From Treponema peruense (GTDB lineage Bacteria > Spirochaetota > Spirochaetia > Treponematales > Treponemataceae): a stretch of 64,000 bases of DNA. The notes below the pieces were generated by a model, which ran no database searches, was not told where the DNA came from, and was given only the letters and a program-made list of their open reading frames with translations. The stretch is from NCBI RefSeq assembly GCF_016117655.1, contig NZ_CP064936.1, positions 2,232,001-2,296,000 of the forward strand, given 5' to 3'. The position numbers and the translations under genes are program-made. Numbering within the stretch: the stretch's first letter is position 1; the number at the start of each line of letters is the position of its first letter. Below are positions 1 to 11,444 of the stretch, piece after piece.

Positions 1-224
1 CTGGCCAACGGAGAATAAAGTTTACCCGTAAAAGATTCAAGAAGGTCGTAACCGTCATCGCTGTTCCATGAAGGAAGCGCATAAAAACGGCTGTCATCGA
101 CATTCATGCTATCATCAAACTCAACCAATTCACCGGACTGTGCATCAACTACACGACACACGGTCTGGTCTTCCATAGAGAAACGTATATTATCACGCAG
201 GAAATCAGTGAGTTCAAAAAACAT
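1..224 (-). CDS. UPF0158 family protein, N-terminal part
   Basis: The first 74 codons of a gene that runs off the left edge. It starts at an ATG (224-222), 15 bases after the clpP stop, so it is probably co-transcribed with clpP. The visible protein begins MFFELTDFLRDN and continues with an acidic stretch, a 'YALPSW' turn and 'DLLESFTGKLYSPLA'. This matches the layout of UPF0158 proteins (short N-terminal helix, LP turn, then a helix leading into a conserved region). The biochemical function of that family is not known. The family call rests on pattern memory; the gene itself is secure because the frame stays open to the edge. Confidence 0.6.
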   Translation of the reverse strand, partial: MFFELTDFLRDNIRFSMEDQTVCRVVDAQSGELVEFDDSMNVDDSRFYALPSWNSDDGYDLLESFTGKLYSPLA

Positions 225-238
225 TTGAATAAAGCCCG

Positions 239-847
239 TCAGGCAAGGTCTGAACGCTTTTCAATAACGCGGCTTATAAGTCCGTATGAAACAGACTCTT
301 CTGCATTAAGCCAGTAGTCGCGGTCGGTATCTTTTGCGACTTTTTCTATTGAAGTTCCGGTTTCGTTGGCAATAATCTCATTCAGTTTTGCCCTTGTTTT
401 GGCAAGTTCAGCCGCGTGAATTTCAATGTCAGTAGCAACACCTTTCATTCCGCTTGACGGCTGGTGGATAAGATAATGGCTGTGCGGCATTCCAAGACGT
501 CTTTCTTTTGGTGACGCCAGCAGAATAAGAGCCGCTGCACTTGCAACAAGACCCATTCCGACAGTATATACAGGAGCGTTTATAAAGCGGATTGTATCAA
601 AGATAGCAAATCCTGCATCTACATCTCCTCCGGGACTGTCAATATAGATATAAATAGGTTTATCGCTGTCTGCCTCAAGAATAAAAAGCTGTCTTACGAT
701 TTTTTCAGCAAGTTCTTCATTGATTTCGCCACTGAGCAAAATCTGGCGTGTCTTCAAAAATTTCTCAAGAAGGGGATCTGCATTTTCGCTCTTCTTTACG
801 TCCTTTTCCTCATCTTCACACGCAATTTTAAAAAATGTGTCTTTCAT
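239..847 (-). CDS. clpP: ATP-dependent Clp protease proteolytic subunit ClpP
   Basis: Serine peptidase subunit of the cytoplasmic Clp protease; it forms a barrel capped by ClpX or ClpA/C ATPases and degrades unfolded or tagged proteins. The 202-residue protein has the catalytic triad at family spacing: Ser103 in GLVASAAA, His128 in HYLIHQP and Asp177 in DRDYWL. An upstream in-frame ATG at 874 exists, but GGAG lies five bases before the ATG at 847, so the shorter start is chosen. It lies downstream of pth and mazG and just upstream of the UPF0158 gene, all on the minus strand. The linker after residue 10 is unusually acidic (EDEEKD). Confidence 0.93.
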   Translation of the reverse strand: MKDTFFKIACEDEEKDVKKSENADPLLEKFLKTRQILLSGEINEELAEKIVRQLFILEADSDKPIYIYIDSPGGDVDAGFAIFDTIRFINAPVYTVGMGLVASAAALILLASPKERRLGMPHSHYLIHQPSSGMKGVATDIEIHAAELAKTRAKLNEIIANETGTSIEKVAKDTDRDYWLNAEESVSYGLISRVIEKRSDLA

Positions 848-942
848 CTGCACTCCAAAAGCGGTTGTCCGCATTATATCTTAAATAATACTAAAAAAAT
901 ATGAATTTGTCCATAAATCCAAAATTTCTGATTTTACGAATA

Positions 943-1689
943 TTAAAGCCCATTTTGTTTTGCTTCATCCCAAAGGTCTGTCATAGATTTGCCCGAATCT
1001 TCTTTCATTCCGTCGCAGACAAACTTATAGCGTCTGTAAAATTTAGAAACTGCACGTTCCAGAGCCACATCTGGGTTTACAGAAAGCATCCGGCACATAT
1101 TCACAACTGACAAAAGCAAATCACCGACTTCTTCTTCAAGATGTTTACTGTCCAACCCCACGGCTTCTTTAACTTCCTCAAATTCTTCCTGAACTTTATT
1201 GAATGAACAGTTAACATCGGGCCATTCAAATCCGTTTTTTGCAGCTTTGGAAAGATATTTGTATGCTTTAAGTACAGGCGGAAACCCCTTCGGAACTTCA
1301 TCAAGAACAAAATCACACTTACGGCCTTCTTCGTTTCTTTTTATCAAATCCCAGTCTTTTTTTTCGCCGCCAAACACGTGCGGGTGCCTGCCGATAAGTT
1401 TTGTGCGTACATCATCAGCCATTTGCGAAATTGAAAAGTCACCCCGCTGTTCATAAATGTAAGCCGTAAGAATCAGATTGAATAAAAGATCGCCAAGTTC
1501 TTCTTTTGCATGTGAAGGATTATTTTCAGTAACAGCATCCACTGCTTCAAAAGTTTCTTCAACAAGAGGTCCGCGCATTGACTGTGGCGTCTGTTTTTTA
1601 TCCCACGGGCATCCTTTAGGGGAACGCAGAGTTTCGACAAGTTCACACAAGCGGTCAAGAGCCGCTACCCTTTCTGAATTATTTTCCAT
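943..1689 (-). CDS. mazG: MazG nucleoside triphosphate pyrophosphohydrolase
   Basis: Cytoplasmic enzyme that hydrolyses (d)NTPs to NMPs and pyrophosphate, a house-cleaning role. Two tandem MazG helical domains are visible. The first has SPKGCPWDKKQTP followed by EETFEAVDA and KEELGDLLF. The second has FEWPD, then EEFEEVKEA and EEEVGDLLLSVVN. The EExxE and ExxD pairs are the magnesium-binding residues of the family. Length is about 248 residues, close to E. coli MazG (263). The ATG at 1689 lies inside the last codons of pth, so translation is coupled. A TTG at 1698 is an alternative start; neither has a strong ribosome site. Confidence 0.9.
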   Translation of the reverse strand: MENNSERVAALDRLCELVETLRSPKGCPWDKKQTPQSMRGPLVEETFEAVDAVTENNPSHAKEELGDLLFNLILTAYIYEQRGDFSISQMADDVRTKLIGRHPHVFGGEKKDWDLIKRNEEGRKCDFVLDEVPKGFPPVLKAYKYLSKAAKNGFEWPDVNCSFNKVQEEFEEVKEAVGLDSKHLEEEVGDLLLSVVNMCRMLSVNPDVALERAVSKFYRRYKFVCDGMKEDSGKSMTDLWDEAKQNGL

Positions 1690-2344
1690 TTGAAGCAAGC
1701 AGTTTTCTTTTTCCCCACTCGGGAATCAGGGTATTTGCATCTTTACAGGTAAGAACCTTTGCAAACAAATTGGCAGCCTGAACAAAAATCTGTGAAAGAA
1801 TTATTTTTTCGTCCGGAGTAAAAGACCCCAGAACATAGTCTGCAATATTACCGTCAGCAGGTTTTCCGACACCGAATCTGAGTCTGAAAAAATCAGCTGT
1901 TCCGAGTACAGCCTTTGCAGAACGCAAACCGTTGTGGCCTCCAAGCCCGCCGCCAAACTTAAGGCTCACTGTTCCTATAGGAAGTTCAATCTCATCATGG
2001 ACAACAAGAATATCCTGAGCGGGAATTTTATAAAAACGTGCAGCCTCACCGATTGCATCACCGCTTAAATTCATATAAGTGAGCGGTTTCATAAAATACA
2101 ATTTTGAAGGAGCGTTATCAGGAACAGGAAGGGAACCGTCTTTTCTTTCTTTAATCAAACCGCAATTTTTAAGCCAGAGGGCAGCAGTAGAAAAATCCAC
2201 GGCCGCAAAATCAGACTTAAACTTCTTCTGCCAGTCAATTTTGTCAGAAAAAGCAAGCGACGACTCAAAAAGCCAGGCCGCATTATGACGGGTATCAGAA
2301 TATTCTTTGCCAAAATTTCCAAGAAACGCCACAAGTTGAATCAT
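1679..2344 (-). CDS. pth: Peptidyl-tRNA hydrolase
   Basis: Releases peptides from peptidyl-tRNA that drops off ribosomes, recycling tRNA. Seen: FLGNFGKEYSDTRHN (family GLGNPGxxYxxTRHN, with the catalytic His), KPLTYMNLSG with the substrate-binding Asn, VVHDEIELPIG with the catalytic-site Asp, and GGGLGGHNGLRS. The usual GNPG Pro is Phe here. At 221 residues it is longer than the usual 190-200; the extra lies around residues 64-82, before the KPLTYMN motif. It starts 12 bases after the HAD gene stop and overlaps mazG by 11 bases. Confidence 0.92.
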   Translation of the reverse strand: MIQLVAFLGNFGKEYSDTRHNAAWLFESSLAFSDKIDWQKKFKSDFAAVDFSTAALWLKNCGLIKERKDGSLPVPDNAPSKLYFMKPLTYMNLSGDAIGEAARFYKIPAQDILVVHDEIELPIGTVSLKFGGGLGGHNGLRSAKAVLGTADFFRLRFGVGKPADGNIADYVLGSFTPDEKIILSQIFVQAANLFAKVLTCKDANTLIPEWGKRKLLASNGK

Positions 2345-2356
2345 AAAATTTTCCTT

Positions 2357-2965
2357 TTACAAACTAATATTCAGTTTTTCTGCCAAATCTTCTGCAGTTG
2401 TAAATTGAATTGCCTTAATCCCCAAAGAAGAAGCTGCTTCACAATTTTCTTTACGGTCATCAATAAAAACAGAAGCTTCAGGTTCGGTTTCTTCTGCAGA
2501 AAGTATCAGCTTCCAGAACTGCGGGTCGGGCTTTGAAACACCCATTGCGCAGGAACTGTAAGTCTGGTCAAAATAAGCATAATCGCCCCGTTCCAGATGT
2601 GTAGAATAATGACAGGACATAGTATTTGTTCCGCAAACGACACGGTTTCCCTGTTCCTTAAGTTTTTTTACTATAGAAACAGTTTTATTGTTCAAAACAG
2701 GATGAAAAAGCCATCTCCACCAGTCTGTATTTACAGAAATTCCGCTGTGCAAAGAGAAAAGTTCCCAGAATTTTGGGGAATCAATAAATCCGTTGGAAAC
2801 CATTGAAATCAAATTCATTTCCCGTGGATGAAATTCTCCGGTCAAATCTGAACAGCCGCAGTATTCAAAGAATTTTTCCTTTGATAAACCTAATAGTTCA
2901 CAAATCTTGGGAATTACTACAGCGGTTGATGTAACAACTCCGCCCATATCGAATATATAAAGCAT
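2357..2965 (-). CDS. HAD-superfamily hydrolase, YihX-like
   Basis: Probable phosphatase of the haloacid dehalogenase superfamily, subfamily IA. Motif I reads FDMGGVV, so the nucleophile Asp is present but the usual second Asp of DxD is Gly. That is typical of YihX/epoxide-hydrolase-like members rather than phosphoglycolate phosphatases. A Lys motif appears in GVSKPDPQFW and motif IV in SVFIDDRKENC. Substrate cannot be told from sequence; sugar phosphates are substrates of YihX. It ends 12 bases before pth. A long perfect inverted repeat lies 14 bases upstream of its start. Confidence 0.75.
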   Translation of the reverse strand: MLYIFDMGGVVTSTAVVIPKICELLGLSKEKFFEYCGCSDLTGEFHPREMNLISMVSNGFIDSPKFWELFSLHSGISVNTDWWRWLFHPVLNNKTVSIVKKLKEQGNRVVCGTNTMSCHYSTHLERGDYAYFDQTYSSCAMGVSKPDPQFWKLILSAEETEPEASVFIDDRKENCEAASSLGIKAIQFTTAEDLAEKLNISL

Positions 2966-2978
2966 TTTACACTCCTAT

Positions 2979-3022
2979 AAAAAGTCAATGAGTAAATCTT
3001 CAGATTTACTCATTGACTTTTT
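2979..3022. terminator. Perfect 21-bp inverted repeat between two HAD genes
   Basis: Arms 2979-2999 and 3002-3022 are perfectly complementary with two bases between. The outer ends are A5 and T5, so either strand gives a hairpin followed by a short U run. It lies downstream of the 3060-3701 gene stop and ends 14 bases before the next start codon. It may therefore act as a terminator for the upstream gene or as a 5' leader structure for the downstream one. The stem is AT-rich and has no G+C-rich base, so strength is uncertain. Confidence 0.55.
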
Positions 3023-3024
3023 AA

Positions 3025-3052
3025 GTACATTCGCAACAAAGTGAGAATGTAC
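3025..3052. repeat. Imperfect inverted repeat (8-bp arms)
   Basis: GTACATTC at 3025-3032 pairs with GAATGTAC at 3045-3052 across a 12-base loop, directly beside the larger inverted repeat. Function unknown; it could add to transcription termination after the 3060-3701 gene. Confidence 0.4.
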
Positions 3053-3059
3053 AATTTGA

Positions 3060-3701
3060 TTACAACCCTAAAACAGACTGAAGTTCGGGAAAACTGCTGA
3101 TTTTTTCTATATAAGTACTTGCAGTTCCAAAACCGTATGAAGCCCAGATAAACGGAACAGAAATTTGAAGGCAGGCATCACAGTCTCCCTGTGTATCACC
3201 GACATAAACGGGATTTTTTACAGAATTTCGTGCAGCCAGCATCAGAATGTTTTCAGCCTTTCCCTTACCTGTTCTTCCGTAACATTCAAAATCTTTCACA
3301 TAGTCAGAAAGACCTGTTTTTTCAAGCATAAGTTCAATATATCCGTTCTGACAATTACTTACAATATAAACATTCAGTGCCAAAGAAATTTTCTTGATTG
3401 AATCAATTACACCGCTGTAACATATATCAAGTTCATTATTTCTGAGTGCAATCTGCTCTTCTGTGCAGCAATGGGAAAGAAGAATATCGCGATCCGAATC
3501 AGAAAGTTCGGGCCATAAATCCTGTGCAATAACATTCATTGTTTTTCCAAATTCTTTCTGAAGAATTTGAGCATTAACTTTTTTTACTTTATACCCGGAA
3601 ATATCTATAGCTTTGTTCCAGGCTACAGAAACGATTCCTGTAGTATTCCAGATTGTTCCGTCAATGTCCAAAATTAAACCGTCAAATTTTTTATTACACA
3701 T
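3060..3701 (-). CDS. HAD-superfamily hydrolase, phosphoglycolate-phosphatase-like
   Basis: 213-residue phosphatase. Motif I is complete (LILDIDGTIWNT), unlike the neighbouring HAD protein. Motif II is VYIVSNCQ, the Lys is in RTGKGKAEN, and motif IV is VYVGDTQGDCDAC. The helical cap after residue 20 marks subfamily IA (Gph-like). It starts 23 bases after the 5S rRNA end, with AAAGGTG upstream of the ATG. It may therefore receive read-through from the rRNA operon unless the T8 run after 5S terminates well. Substrate unknown. Confidence 0.75.
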   Translation of the reverse strand: MCNKKFDGLILDIDGTIWNTTGIVSVAWNKAIDISGYKVKKVNAQILQKEFGKTMNVIAQDLWPELSDSDRDILLSHCCTEEQIALRNNELDICYSGVIDSIKKISLALNVYIVSNCQNGYIELMLEKTGLSDYVKDFECYGRTGKGKAENILMLAARNSVKNPVYVGDTQGDCDACLQISVPFIWASYGFGTASTYIEKISSFPELQSVLGL

Positions 3702-3716
3702 ATCGCACCTTTAAAC

Positions 3717-3724
3717 AAAAAAAA
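3717..3724 (-). terminator. T8 run directly after 5S rRNA
   Basis: On the minus strand the closing stem of 5S (…GGCCGCCGGC) is followed at once by eight T, the usual position for termination of the rRNA operon. The next gene starts only 16 bases further on. Confidence 0.45.
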
Positions 3725-3832
3725 GCCGGCGGCCACCTACTTTCCCGCTCTCGCAGTATCATCGGCGCAGGGGAGCTTGACTTCCGTGTTCGGAATGGGA
3801 ACGGGTATTTCCTCCCCGCCATGGCCACCGGC
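3725..3832 (-). rRNA. rrf: 5S ribosomal RNA (rrn operon copy)
   Basis: About 108 bases with the 5S core AACACGGAAGTCAAGCTC (reverse complement of the plus strand) and complementary ends GCCGG/CCGGC. It lies downstream of 23S in the same direction. End positions are taken from the terminal stem and may be off by a few bases. It differs at many positions from the second 5S at 38951-39057. Confidence 0.9.
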
Positions 3833-3947
3833 ATCATAAGAGCCGCATCAGAGGCTGAAAACTTTGTCTCAGGGAAGTACCCTTCCAGGCTGCAAAGTCT
3901 TGGCGGAACACTGTCCGCAGAAAGAAACAAAATGATTTTTGAAGGAA

Positions 3948-6900
<2,953 letters not shown>

Positions 6901-6977
6901 ACCCTTCCGCATCTATCTTTCAATCGATGCGCCTTCATTTCGTTTCCTTCCCTCTGTATTTCAAAGAACTAACTCTA

Positions 6978-7051
6978 TGGAGATTAGGGGACTTGAACCC
7001 CTGACCCTCGGCTTGCAAAGCCGATGCTCTAGCCAACTGAGCTAAATCCCC
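6978..7051 (-). tRNA. tRNA-Ala (anticodon TGC)
   Basis: 74 bases in the 16S-23S spacer. It folds with acceptor stem GGGGATT/AATCTCC (one G-U), D arm TAGCTCAGTTGGCTAGAGC, anticodon loop CTTTGCAAG with TGC, and T arm CAGGGGTTCAAGTCCCCT. The CCA end is not encoded. It is the only tRNA in this spacer. Confidence 0.95.
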
Positions 7052-7129
7052 ACGACGTGAGGACGGTTCCGGAAACAAAGACCCGTGTTCAAGGACTGCA
7101 CCGTACACCGGTGCCTTTACCTTTCTCTC

Positions 7130-8675
<1,546 letters not shown>

Positions 8676-8867
8676 TTATTCCTCGGCCCGAAGGCCTGGG
8701 ATTTCTCATTTTGTTACGAACCGGCTCCATCTCATACTGACATGGAATTGGTTTTTCTTTTTCCTTGCGTCACCTTCCTGAACAGTTTTTCCTGCTCATT
8801 CTGTCTTTGTTTCCTTCCCTTGTCATCTCAAACATCGTTGCAGCGTTGTTTGCTGCAGGTGAATGAG

Positions 8868-8896
8868 ATATTACCATTCAGCACTGTTTGTGTCAA
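8868..8896 (-). promoter_or_regulatory. rRNA operon sigma-70 promoter
   Basis: On the minus strand TTGACA (8896-8891), 17-base spacer, TAATAT (8873-8868). Upstream at about 8900-8945 is a run of A and T tracts that would serve as an UP element. The leader from about 8860 to 8676 has no gene and should hold the 16S processing stem. Confidence 0.85.
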
Positions 8897-9026
8897 CACT
8901 AAATTCTTCTTTTTTTTAAAAATTTTTTGAAATTTTTCAATTTGCTTTTCCGCCTTTAAAAATGAGAATTTTATACCTTAAAAACTGAATAATAGCTTAT
9001 ATAATGAAAGAAAATGTTCCTTAAAA

Positions 9027-9614
9027 TTGAAATCTGCCGGAAGTTATGCAGGTTCGGACATTGAAGTTGCCATAGAAATTGCAAACCGTCTGGGAATGAA
9101 ACCGTTCCTTAAACCATACCTTGACTCAAGTAATTGTGCTGACAGACAGATGAAAAATATTATCAGAAATTCCATTTCGGATGAGCTTACGGGACCAGAC
9201 ACGCTTTTGAAACAGATACAAATGAACTGCGCGAAAAACTGTGTGAAGATCTTATCGTTTTTTCTTTTGATTCGAACGGTTTGAAAAAAATAAATAACAC
9301 TTACGGTCATAGTGCCGTCGATAAACTTTTGCGGCTGGCAGGAATTTGCATTGATTATTCATTCGGCAAATACGGAAAAGTCTACCGTTACGGAGGGGAT
9401 GAATTTATTGCACTGATTTATGTTGACAGCAGAAAAATAAATCTTATTCTGGATAATTTCAAAAAAAATTGTGGCAGAAAACAGGGAATTTAAATATGAA
9501 CTGAGCATTGCCTGCGGTTTTGCTTCCCATGCAAAAAACAAGAATCTAACCATTGACGAACTGATCCAGACTGTAGACAAAAAAAATGTATATAGAAAAA
9601 GAGAGCTATCATAA
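9027..9614 (+). pseudogene. Decayed diguanylate cyclase (SBP-like + GGDEF)
   Basis: Remnant spread over three frames. The first part (9027 on) ends NRLGMKPF…ISDELTG, which looks like the tail of a periplasmic solute-binding domain followed by the DELTG start of a GGDEF domain. About 30 residues after DELTG are missing and the frame changes near 9210. The middle part has SNGLKKINNTYGH and RYGGDEF with the active-site motif intact. The frame changes again near 9470, and the final part ends in SIACGFAS…IDELIQTVDKKNVY, the normal GGDEF end. It has no start codon of its own. Intact proteins of this type make cyclic-di-GMP; this copy cannot. Confidence 0.75.
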
Positions 9615-9664
9615 AAACCAGAGTAATCTGTCTGACTGAATTGAATTCTGGAATATTCTTTTTA

Positions 9665-9801
9665 CTATTTTTTATTTTCTTTATCCAAAGACGAATCTAT
9701 GAGATCGAGTGCTGTTTTGGAAAATTCCTGCGGAAATGAAATTTCTGTAAACCTGTAAAAAGGAAAAACACGACCGCAAGAATTATTTTTTTTACTTTCA
9801 T
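9665..9801 (-). pseudogene. Possible remnant of a short exported protein
   Basis: From an ATG at 9801 the minus strand reads MKVKKIILAVVFFLF, a plausible signal peptide, followed by coding-like sequence that continues better in a second frame (FTEISFPQEFSKTAL…) to a stop at 9665. It could be a frameshifted small secreted protein or chance. Nothing else is seen between the GGDEF remnant and the ECF gene. Confidence 0.3.
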
Positions 9802-9899
9802 TGCGCTTTTAACCTTCTTCGTATTTAATAAGTTACAATCTGTTTTTGTGATTTTTTTACTGACAGATTTTTATTGTAGAGATTTTTATTCAAATTCAT

Positions 9900-9905
9900 T
9901 ATAAT
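9900..9905 (+). promoter_or_regulatory. Candidate -10 box TATAAT for the ECF gene
   Basis: TATAAT overlaps the ATG at 9904, so that ATG is unlikely to be the translation start. AGGAG at 9916-9920 and TTG at 9928 follow. No convincing -35 at 16-18 bases is seen. Confidence 0.5.
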
Positions 9906-9927
9906 GGAAGAATACAGGAGAATTAAA

Positions 9928-10494
9928 TTGAATTATTCAAATTATTTTGTACAGAAAAAAAAATTATCGATTAAGGTACAGTCACTTGCCGTGCTGGGAT
10001 CTGTTGCGGCATGCGTTATTCTTCCACAGATTTTTCACCTGATTGGAAAAATTTCAGGCAGTGGAACAGCAGCCGGAATAGTGTTCAGCCCGATGCACAT
10101 TCCTGTTATTGTAACGGGTCTTCTTGCAGGTCCTTTTGCAGGAGCAGCGACAGGACTTTTTGCACCGCTTGTTTCTTATTTAATCTCGGGAATGCCTGTT
10201 GCGGCAATGCTTCCTTTTATGACAGCGGAACTTTTTGGTTACGGACTTGCGGCAGGTTTTTTGAGATGTGTAAAAATTCCGGCTGCAGTTAAAGTTTTAG
10301 TTTCCATGATTGCAGGACGCGTACTTTACATGGTTGCAGCAATTGTTGCAGTTTTTCTTTTTAAGAATGAAAGCGTTTCTGTTTTAGGAATATGGATGGC
10401 AGTACCGAAATGTCTTCCCGGAATTGTACTGCAGCTTGCTTTTATTCCGCCGTTTGTTTATTGGGTAGATTCTCTTTCAGAAAAACAGAACTAA
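9928..10494 (+). CDS. ECF transporter S component
   Basis: Hydrophobic membrane protein of about 188 residues with five to six transmembrane helices, the size of an energy-coupling-factor substrate-binding (S) subunit. The run HIPVIVTGLLAGPFAGAATG, then GLFAPLVSYLISGMP and a later ELFGYGLAAGF, fits the vitamin-type S subunits that share an ECF module encoded elsewhere. TTG at 9928 is chosen because AGGAG lies seven bases before it and TATAAT covers the earlier ATG. It is followed after six bases by a small P-loop kinase; such pairing suggests a salvaged vitamin or nucleoside that is phosphorylated on entry. The substrate is not determined. Confidence 0.7.
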   Translation: MNYSNYFVQKKKLSIKVQSLAVLGSVAACVILPQIFHLIGKISGSGTAAGIVFSPMHIPVIVTGLLAGPFAGAATGLFAPLVSYLISGMPVAAMLPFMTAELFGYGLAAGFLRCVKIPAAVKVLVSMIAGRVLYMVAAIVAVFLFKNESVSVLGIWMAVPKCLPGIVLQLAFIPPFVYWVDSLSEKQN

Positions 10495-10500
10495 ACGAAA

Positions 10501-11076
10501 ATGACTGTTGCGCAGGAAAACAAAATTTTAAATGACGCAGAAAAAATTTTATCTTTGATAAAAAAGCGTCCGTGCATTATCGCGCTGGACGGAAGATGTG
10601 CCGCAGGTAAAAGCACACTTGCTTCTGTTATGAAAAAAGAATTCGGCGCGACAGTTTTTCACATGGATGATTTTTTTCTTTTGCCGCAGATGAGAACGGC
10701 AGAACGCTTTGCTTCTCCGGGACAAAATGTTGACCACGAAAGATTTCTAAAAGAAGTTCTTCTTCCACTTTCACGCGGTGAAAGTTTTTCTTACAAACCG
10801 TATGAGTGTTTTGCATCATGTTTTGGAAAAGAAATTTTTTGTACACCTGCGCAGATTTCTGTTGTTGAAGGTGTATATTCCTGCCGTCCGGAACTGCGGA
10901 AATTTTATGACTTATGTGTTTTTGCTGACATTGATAAAGATGAACAGAAAAACAGGATTCTGCTCAGAAATGCAGATAAAGCACAAATGTTTTTTTCAAA
11001 ATGGATTCCGCTTGAAGAAGAATATTTTGAAGCATTCCGCATAAAAGAAAATGCAGATTTAGTTTTGCAAAATTAA
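10501..11076 (+). CDS. Uridine-kinase-like P-loop kinase
   Basis: 191 residues. Walker A is DGRCAAGKST near residue 35. It is followed by VFHMDDFFL (a Walker-B-like acidic pair as in uridine and pantothenate kinases), GQNVDHERF, and later VVEGVYSC. This fits the uridine kinase/PRK-like group, which phosphorylates nucleosides or small vitamins with ATP in the cytoplasm. It sits six bases after the ECF S-component gene and is likely co-transcribed, so the two may act on the same compound. The substrate is inferred only as a small hydroxylated metabolite. Confidence 0.65.
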   Translation: MTVAQENKILNDAEKILSLIKKRPCIIALDGRCAAGKSTLASVMKKEFGATVFHMDDFFLLPQMRTAERFASPGQNVDHERFLKEVLLPLSRGESFSYKPYECFASCFGKEIFCTPAQISVVEGVYSCRPELRKFYDLCVFADIDKDEQKNRILLRNADKAQMFFSKWIPLEEEYFEAFRIKENADLVLQN

Positions 11077-11089
11077 TTTTACAGAAAAC

Positions 11090-11432
11090 AGAGAATATTA
11101 TAGCTGCAATTGCGTTATTGACTTGGAACTTTCGGATGCAGAGCTACCGACGCAATGCTTTAAGCCGGTGCAGAAATTATTATTTTGAACAGGGACCGCG
11201 AGGTTGTAGAAAAATACAAAGGCATGATTCACAATGCTTATATAAGGGATGCAATAAATGAAAAAAAACAACGGCAGTAGCACCGGACACCGTTTTTGAA
11301 GCAGAAATGACACTTCTTGTCGCGGGAGAAACGGCTGATATAATGAAATATTCTGAAAAAATACAAAATGATGCCGCCAAAAACAGAAAGCTGTTTGACA
11401 GACTGTTCAGGCGGCAATCGGAAAACCGTTAA
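11090..11432 (+). pseudogene. Frameshifted remnant of an unidentified gene
   Basis: Three coding-like stretches in different frames: VIDLELSDAELP near 11118, DREVVEKYKGMIHNAYIRD near 11193-11250, and VFEAEMTLLVAGETADIM to a stop at 11432. They read as one protein broken by two or more frameshifts and a stop. I do not recognise the family. It fills the gap between the kinase and the convergent P-type ATPase. Confidence 0.45.
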
Positions 11433-11444
11433 ACTTTTTTGAAA

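Noticed and set aside
848-874. Longer ClpP start at 874
   Set aside because: GGAG is placed for the ATG at 847, and the extra nine residues do not resemble ClpP propeptides.
9904-9927. ATG at 9904 as start of the ECF S component
   Set aside because: A TATAAT box overlaps it, while AGGAG seven bases before TTG 9928 gives a better start.
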